A DNA stretch of 64,000 bases from Rhipicephalus microplus (Eukaryota; Arthropoda; Arachnida; Ixodida; Ixodidae), in assembly GCF_043290135.1 (NCBI RefSeq), contig NC_134710.1, forward strand, positions 139,758,332 through 139,822,331. The letters are read 5' to 3'. Numbering within the stretch: position 1 is the stretch's first letter; the number at the start of each line of letters is the position of its first letter. A program made the position numbers and the translations under genes. A model generated the notes under the pieces. It was not told where the DNA came from. It searched no databases and worked only from the letters and a program-made list of their open reading frames with translations. Of this stretch, positions 57,946-64,000 are shown one piece after another.

Positions 57946-59460
57946 ACTTCCCTCTATGTTTCAAGAGTCGATTAAAAGCTAAACCCAGCTAGCCCAAGCT
58001 TCAATCCTTCTATCCTTTCGCAATTACGAGGAAACTATCCAGCAAGCAGAATGTGCGAACGGTAACAAGATCGGAATGTCGGGCGACTTGTTTGTTTGCT
58101 TGCATACATGCTGTCACGGACTGCCATTTTTGCGACCCGGCGTAACGGCAAATTAACGGGCGCCGCACTCCCCCGCTGACCGGTGGAACCGTTCGCTCAT
58201 GAAAAGACTGGCCTTTAGTGCAGGGAAGTACTGAATGGGGTGTTCTTCTTCAAACGTTAGTCGCCGATGTTTGATCCTTTGTACCTACGAAGAGTCGGCA
58301 GGGTCGTCAAAGGCCGCGATGCACCCCGAACTAGCTGTAGACTGCAAGACGCACCGGCTGAAACCAAGGAAACTGACCATTCCCACGGGCAAAACTGCTT
58401 GTGGACAAGCCGTATGGGAGAACCCCAACAGGTTGTCACTCTCGCTCAGTTGAGGACCCTCTCCTAATTAAAAAGGGACGTGGTCAATATATTTTTAGGG
58501 TGAAGTTTCTAACAATGAAACGTGCATGATCGGACCCATGTAGAGGTCTTTTTTCCCCCAGGACGAGAATCAGGGGACACGGAGGTCGATTTAGGAGCAG
58601 GATTTCGCCTTGCTAAGCAGTCTAGTTGCTGACCAACATGGTGTAGAAGGAGATCAAGAAGTGATCATCAAGAAGGAGATCAGTGTCGGCTGGCCACCTA
58701 AACTTAGCCATTCGTCTAGTTGTGACGCGAAATTAACGTCTGTAACGTAGGCATCGGTACTTGAATCTTGAGTAAGCTCAACCTGCCCGAGATCGGCTTC
58801 AAGCACTAGCCTCCCGGAAACACCAGTGCTGCAACACCGCCGACATCGCAGTTGTGCCAGAACTCTCTCAGACTTCTTGCATCCGATTGTCGTGGACTCA
58901 ACGCTGCCGGTCATCACAGGTATCCCTTCACCTGTTTATACCTTCGGACTATCTCATCTGTAGTTTTATTGTTCTCTCTTGTAAGCTGATTTATTGATTT
59001 TATATGTATTTTGTTAGTTGGTATTAAGTGTTGTACTAGATTCCTCTGCAATATTCCTAGATTCCTCTGCAGTGCTGCAATATCACTAGAGTTTTGTTTT
59101 TCCCCACATACGTCTCTGATCTCTTCACTGTCTCTGCTTACGTACGGAACGACCTAACCTGCTGCCATTCCCGTCGCCGACTTCGCGCTGGCGACGCTAT
59201 AGTGGCAGCTTGTAACGCATACATACCGTTTTTGTACCGCGGTTACATTGTGTTACTTCATCAGGAGCCGCTGGTCGCGGTGTCCCCGGCTTTGGTGGTG
59301 CTATTGTCCAAACTTATTTCTTGCTTTAACCAGAATTTGAGGTTGACATACCAATTTCTTTATTTGGGTACAAATAATTGAAAAGTACCATCGAATTATT
59401 ACAAGTAAGCGATGTACTTGTTTTATTCACGAAAATAAGCCAGTATAAATCTTAAAAATT
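57946..59460. other. hAT 3' non-coding part; possible inserted segment
   Basis: No coding domain. An 8-bp direct repeat GCATACAT at 58102-58109 and 59217-59224 bounds a 1107-bp segment whose ends (GCTGTCACGGACTGCC and, reversed, GTTACAAGCTGCCAC) are only weakly inverted. It may be an insertion inside the hAT element or chance. Confidence 0.35.
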
Positions 59461-59537
59461 GGCAGCCGTTCTACACGCAACCCCCCCCCCCCCCCCCCCC
59501 CCAAAACAAAATTCCTGGGTACGGCCCTGGTGGCACC

Positions 59538-60350
59538 TACCCGTCGCCTTGCTATCAACACCTCATCGCCTCCGAGACGGACGCGCACGCCGCGCGCTTC
59601 GTTTTCCCAAGATAACTGCCAGATAGCGTTCATGCCTCACGCGGGACGTGCCTCGATGCGCTCGCTCGTTTCCGCTGCACGCATCGAGGCGCTCTAACGC
59701 AGCGCCTCCAGAATACCATTCACCGATTTTCTCGCGCAGAACATCAAATAAACGTTTTGTTAACTCTCTCCAGGCGCAAGCCTATCGTCTATCGACATTT
59801 GCAGTGAAACATGCAGATACGGGGCTTTTTTTTTTTTTGCTTAGTTTATTCTCCCTTCCGTCTGCCATCACTACCCTGCCTCTTAGCACTGGAGTGATAT
59901 TACCTACGACGTTTAACAAAGTGTTTTATAATAAAAAGGGAGCGAAATACACTGGCGATCAAAACGGCATTTCGTGGGCGTTTTTCGCGCCGTTTTTACA
60001 GCATTGTCTGCTTCTCACAGATACACGGTGAAAGAATGGTAAAGAAAGCATGCAACACAGCGCTGTTTGCCTTCTGTTCATTCGAAACAGCAGCACTCGT
60101 AAGCGAGTGTTTATTTTAGGACATACAAGAACGAATACAAGCGTACTTACATTCAATGCGATACTGTCGATTCAAAGCACGCACAGAAACGTTTCAAAGA
60201 CAGTTCTTTCCTTTTCACAGCTATTTCACCTAATTTGACCGTACAGTCCCTTACAGTGGATATTTAGAGTAAAAGCGGTTTGAGACATCACCGCACGGTC
60301 GTGGAAGGCCATCTTAGTCGCGGTGCGCTAGACTGGCTGACAAGCAGGAC
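59538..60350. other. no gene recognised
   Basis: GC-moderate flank of the hAT element, with short frames only. Confidence 0.4.
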
Positions 60351-60358
60351 CACAGAAC

Positions 60359-60937
60359 CATGACCTACTACACTCCTGACCTGTTCAGATAGCGGGGTTC
60401 CTATGGGAGCGCGTGTCCCCGCTCTCGTTCAATCGCTCGCCGTAGGTGGCGCTACCTATAACCTGTTCGTCTGCTTCTTTACGGTTGTTTTGTAGGCGCT
60501 GGTATAAGAATGCCTGCTTTCTGTGGTGAACTGTCGGCATATATGTGACTATTTCTTCCCATACATTGCTGGTCAAGTAAGCTGTTCAGTGCGCTTAAGA
60601 ATTTATAGCACACTGGTTGACAAACGTGGAAACCCGTGGATTTACATTATTTTGGACAGCCTATGCGTTGTCGCGTGCATTTTATTGCAAAAAAAATTCT
60701 GAATGTCTTTTAGTATTATTATTTCTGGATATTTCTAAATTGTGGATCATAAATTCGCACTACGAGTGCTTTGTTGGTTAAAATTTGACTACAAAGAGTG
60801 AAGGTGACGTCAGCGAACAGGTGCTGCCTAGCGCCACGCCGCTCGTAGGTGACGGCCCTAGCGGCAGAAGGTATGAACTAGAACGTGGGCGCTGGAAGAG
60901 GTGCTCTCTGGGCAGGTCAGGAGTGTAGTAGGTCATG
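60359..60937. mobile_element. 579-bp TIR DNA transposon, same unnamed family, with perfect 8-bp TSD
   Basis: The termini CATGACCTACTACACTCCTG (left) and the reverse complement of the right end share at least 28 of 30 positions. The flanking 8-mers are identical: CACAGAAC at 60351-60358 and 60938-60945. The termini match those of the 1.5-kb element at 49333 (CATGACCTACTGTACTC...). Non-autonomous: no transposase-like frame. Confidence 0.9.
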
Positions 60938-60974
60938 CACAGAACACCTACCAGACCACGACCTTCTACATAAA

Positions 60975-61485
60975 CTTCCGGATGGGTAGATGGATGGATA
61001 TGGCTGTACCATAGAGAAAGAATGGCTGTACCCTTTAGATCGGGCGGTGGCTAGCGCCGTGAAGCCGTAATACCAACGTTTATAAATATATATCGTTGCG
61101 TAATACTTAATGAATCAAAAATATATTTATTTTTTTTTCCTTAAAAAGTGAGTTTGAGGATTCGTACTTTGCAGTGAAGAGTTTAATTTTCACTCGTGCC
61201 TTGACTTTAGTCACCAATCAGATAACCTCCTTCTAGTTAAGTCTACCCGCTTAAAGTCTATTTTGCCCTCCCGGTCCCTAAACCCCAGTGCTTTGAAAAA
61301 CTCTGCTGCGCCATCATCCTGAACTATAGGGTGAAGCCCTTTACAGAACATTATCAAGTGTTCGGCAGTTTTTTCTTCCTCTCCACACACACTGCATACT
61401 GTGTCTACCCCTTCGTATTTGGCCCGATATGTCTCGGTTCGCAATACTCCCGTCCTGGCCTCAAAGACTAGAGAACTACCCCGAG
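60975..61485 (-). pseudogene. LINE 3' part (33.6-kb family), split by a transposon
   Basis: The minus strand reads the (ATCC)n-tailed LINE C-terminus. SSLVFEARTGVLRTETYRAKYEG, the zinc block CSVCGEEEKTAEHLIMFC and GFRDREGKIDFKRVDLTRRRL lead to a stop at 61211. The 3' UTR runs down to a tail at about 60980. Unlike the 33.6-kb copy this stretch has no internal stop. Its upstream continuation lies on the other side of the inserted element, at 62664-62900. Confidence 0.85.
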
Positions 61486-62663
61486 CACGGAGGAAGAAAA
61501 AAGGTAAGGAGAGGGCATGCCCAGCCGGTGCAGGGCGTAAAAAGTGTGGCGGAAATGACATCATGGCAGCCATTATCAGTAGGCACAATGGCGGCGTTGT
61601 TATGGTTACGTGTTGCGCAGTGAAGCTGGTCTAGCAGTGAGCGGCCGCGGCTGGCGGCGGAATGTGTGCCTCCCCAGGTCTCGTGCTGAGCCGTGGCGGA
61701 CAATATCTGTGTTCTGCGCCGCGTTATTGGTTACGCAGTGTTCGTCTGGCTGTTACATTACTCTTAGCAACGTTTACAAGTCTCTTTGTCCATCACGGGG
61801 TTTCAACAGTGCGTAGAACAAGTGCATATCCATGTGTCGTGCGGCGGATGACGCGGATGAAGCAGTTAGTGTTCAGCGAAATGGCGTTGGGCACCATGAC
61901 GAAACTGAATGACGACGAACGCCTTGCAGGTCAGTGACGGTTGAGCAGTGCTCCTGCTTGTGACAACGGACGACGCTGTTGAGCCCAGCAAGACGCCGTG
62001 AGGACCATGTGCACATACGTAGTTTCGTGTTGTGTGTGTACAGTAACAACTTGCATGTGCGTATTAAAACACCTTTTCTGTTCCGCTTGGTACACTCTCC
62101 ACCAGCATTGCATGTAATCTCAACGTAACAGCAACCACGTTCAACTGTCACTAGCACCGTGCTCAAAGTCACCACGGTCGCAGAATGCTGACGCAGGTGA
62201 GTTTCACGCGGAACACGGACACAGTGGCAGGACGCTGCGTCAGTCGCTTGGCGGAATGCAACCGTAGAAGGCACACGACCGATCGTGTTGTCTGTACAGT
62301 TGCTGAATTAGTGACGTGAAAGCACTCGTCGTTGTCAGTGCATCTAGCGCGCGTTCTCTCGTAGTTGCTTCGTTGTCGGCGAGCTGTTACTCCCTGTTAT
62401 TACTCGGACGAAGCGATTTCGCTGAAGGTGTCCCGCTGGCTCAGAGTGATTAGCCCAGTTCCATTAGTTTCGGATCGTCACGACACACGCGCTGCGCAGC
62501 CCACGTGCTTTCCGAGCCGGAGAGGGAGTCGCGCCTTCTGCTTCGCATTCATATGTAAACAAGAGAGGAGAATTTGCCTACCCAATATGGCCGACTTCCG
62601 GCTTCATCGCGGCTTCACAACGAGTGACGTCAGGGCCTCTCCTTACCTTTTCCTTCCTCCGTG
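61486..62663. mobile_element. 1.18-kb TIR DNA transposon inserted in the LINE, 8-bp TSD
   Basis: The left terminus CACGGAGGAAG(A) and the right terminus CTTCCTCCGTG are perfect inverted repeats over 11 bp, and similarity continues for about 30 bp with small indels (aaaggtaaggagagg). The TSD is ACCCCGAG at 61478-61485 and 62664-62671; the uninterrupted LINE relative has this octamer once in its ctcggggt/accccgag site (36021-36028). No transposase is recognisable. A short start-codon frame ending at a splice-donor-like CAG|GTCAGT near 61930 is the only coding hint. The superfamily is unresolved; the 8-bp TSD suggests P or hAT. Confidence 0.88.
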
Positions 62664-62900
62664 ACCCCGAGTATTATCATAGATCCTTTCCTTGGCAATT
62701 TCCTGCTTAAAAGTTCGATACATCTCTAGTGCGGACATCTAAATCATGCCGATTCTCCACATGTCAGTCCCAGCTTCCTTCACCTTCTTCTTAACCGATA
62801 ATTCTTTTTGGTTTGGCCCCCTTCTGTTTTCTAAGTATTTACCAGTCAATTTTCTGGTTCGCTTCCTCCATTTTGTATCGACATTCTTCATGTACAAGTA
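62664..62900 (-). pseudogene. LINE segment (33.6-kb family), upstream half of the split copy
   Basis: On the minus strand this continues the LINE at 60975-61485: it corresponds to YLYMKNVDTKWRKRTRK through AKERIYDNTRG of the family, with the intact TGG codon where the 33.6-kb copy has TAG. It starts abruptly at 62900 beside an inverted copy. Confidence 0.8.
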
Positions 62901-62906
62901 CAAGTA

Positions 62907-64000
62907 CAAAAACAGGTATCCAAGCCCACAGAGGTGAAACGGGGACTTAGGCAGGGGTGTCCACTGTCACCCTTGTTATTCATGATGTACCTACAAAGAT
63001 TAGAGGCCAAATTAGAGGGAAGTGGACTTGGCTTCAACCCCTCTTTAGTCTAACAAGGAAAACTCATTGATCAGGCACTACCAGCATTAATGTACGCAGA
63101 TGATGTAGTGCTAATGGCCGACAACAAGGAAGATTTGCAGAGATTGATGAACATCTGCGGTAATGAGGGAAATAGGTTAGATTTTAGATTCAGTAAGGAA
63201 AAATCAGCAGTCATGATTTTTAATGATACCGAAGGTAGTGAGCTTAGAATACAGGAGGTCCCGCTAGAGATAACAGATAAATACAAATATCTGGGCATAT
63301 GAATAAGCAATGGGACCGAGTACCTAAGGGAACACGAAATATACGTGACGACATAAAAAAGGTAACAGGACTGCAGCAGTGATGACAAATAGGGCACTGT
63401 GGAATTACAATAGGTATGTTGTGAGAGGAATATGGAAAGGTGTCATGGTTCCTGGGCTGACGTTCGGCAATGCGGTCTTGTGCATGAGATCAGAAGTTCA
63501 AGCATGATTAGAAATTAAGCAACGTGGAATCGGTAAGCTTGCTTTAGGAGCTCACGGGAATACACCAAATCAGGGAGTACAAGGTGATATGAATGGGCAT
63601 CATTTGAGGGCAGGGAAGCTAGCAGCAAGATAAAATTTGAGGACGATTGAGAGAAATGGGGGAGGAGCGTTGGGCTGGGAAGGTATTCAGCTACTTGTAC
63701 ATGAAAAATGTCGATACAAAATGGAGGAAGCGAACCAGAAAATTGACTGGTAAATACTTAGAAAACAGCAGGGGGGCAAACCAAAAAGAACTATCGGTTA
63801 AGAAGAAGGTGAAGAAAGCTGGGACTGACATGTGGAGAATTGGCATGATTTAGATGTCCGCACTATAATAGAGATGTATCGAACTTTTAAGCAGGAAATT
63901 GCCAAGGAAAGGATCTATGATAATACTCGGGGTAGTTCTCTAGTCTTTGAGGCCAGGACGGGAGTATTGCGAACCGAGACATATCGGGCCAAATACGAAG
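62907..64000 (+). pseudogene. LINE copy (33.6-kb family), cut off by the window end
   Basis: Matches the 33.6-kb copy from its KKQVSKPAEVKRGLRQGCPLSP region (compare 35008 onward) through YADD (at about 63093, MYADDVVLMAD) and YLYMKNVDTKWRKRTRK (at about 63691) to RTETYRAKYE at the window edge. Frameshifts and stops are frequent (for example TGA at 63301 and TAG at 63851), so it is dead. It stands head-to-head with the split minus-strand copy. Confidence 0.85.

Larger units (their letters stand above)
53994..59529 (+). mobile_element. complete 5.5-kb hAT transposon with perfect 8-bp TSD
   Basis: The left terminus CAGGCCCGAAACTAGG and the right terminus (reverse complement CAGGGCCGTACCCAGG) agree at 12 of 16 positions, and both pass into G/C homopolymer runs. 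The flanking 8-mers are identical, GTGGCACC at 53986-53993 and 59530-59537. The element carries one transposase gene (55330-57945) in the left-to-right direction. About 1.3 kb precedes it and about 1.6 kb follows it, with no other recognised gene. Confidence 0.93.

Noticed and set aside
62664..64000. LINE twin-priming (5' inversion) as the explanation for the inverted copies
   Set aside because: The two arms overlap in element coordinates by more than 300 bp, whereas twin priming gives non-overlapping parts of one copy. Two separate insertions fit better.

Overview
This is a gene-poor, transposon-saturated stretch of an animal nuclear genome, most likely that of a hard (ixodid) tick. The evidence is a tRNA-derived SINE present in four clear copies that resembles tick SINEs of the Ruka type, plus the mix of RTE, I-type and other non-LTR LINEs, Ty3/gypsy, Penelope-like, mariner, hAT and Mutator-like sequences. 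There are GT microsatellites, G/C homopolymers and (ATCC)n, (TACC)n and (GAT)n LINE tails. I saw no bacterial operon, CRISPR array or rRNA.

Layout. 0-9 kb: a SINE with target-site duplication (TSD), a short transposon end, a minus-strand LINE relic, a possible minus-strand coding exon near 5 kb, a dispersed repeat, a gypsy fragment, a GT/GCGT microsatellite and a mariner relic. 9.8-12.6 kb: a decayed gypsy pol and possible 3' LTR. 12.6-17.6 kb: a 5'-truncated SINE, a 5'-truncated RTE element with an unbroken RT frame and 11-bp TSD, a Penelope-like GIY-YIG relic and another SINE. 18.4-27.1 kb: a decayed minus-strand I-type LINE, a solo LTR (TGTTACG...CGTAACA, TSD ATAC) and a second I-type LINE whose RT-RNase H frame is intact. 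29.7-36.5 kb: a small MITE, broken LINEs and a second copy of the 5.6-kb repeat. 38.7-40.5 kb: the best host-gene candidate, a long open hAT-transposase-like frame on the minus strand. 44.5-46.4 kb: a Mutator-like element with 18-bp terminal inverted repeats (TIRs) and a nested SINE. 49.3-50.8 kb and 60.4-60.9 kb: two members of one DNA transposon family that I cannot name, each with perfect 8-bp TSDs. 54.0-59.5 kb: a complete hAT element (TSD GTGGCACC) whose transposase frame carries only two in-frame TGA stops. 61.0-64.0 kb: two inverted copies of the 33.6-kb LINE family, one of them split by a 1.18-kb TIR element with an 8-bp TSD.

How it fits together. Most sequence records insertion and decay rather than cooperating genes. 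Non-LTR machinery (RTE, I-type and the (ATCC)n LINE family) supplies retrotransposition, and the SINEs are non-autonomous users of such machinery. Nested insertions give relative ages: a SINE is younger than the Mutator-like element, and the 1.18-kb TIR element is younger than the LINE it splits. The strongest new material is the set of 8-bp-TSD DNA transposons with precise boundaries readable directly from the sequence.
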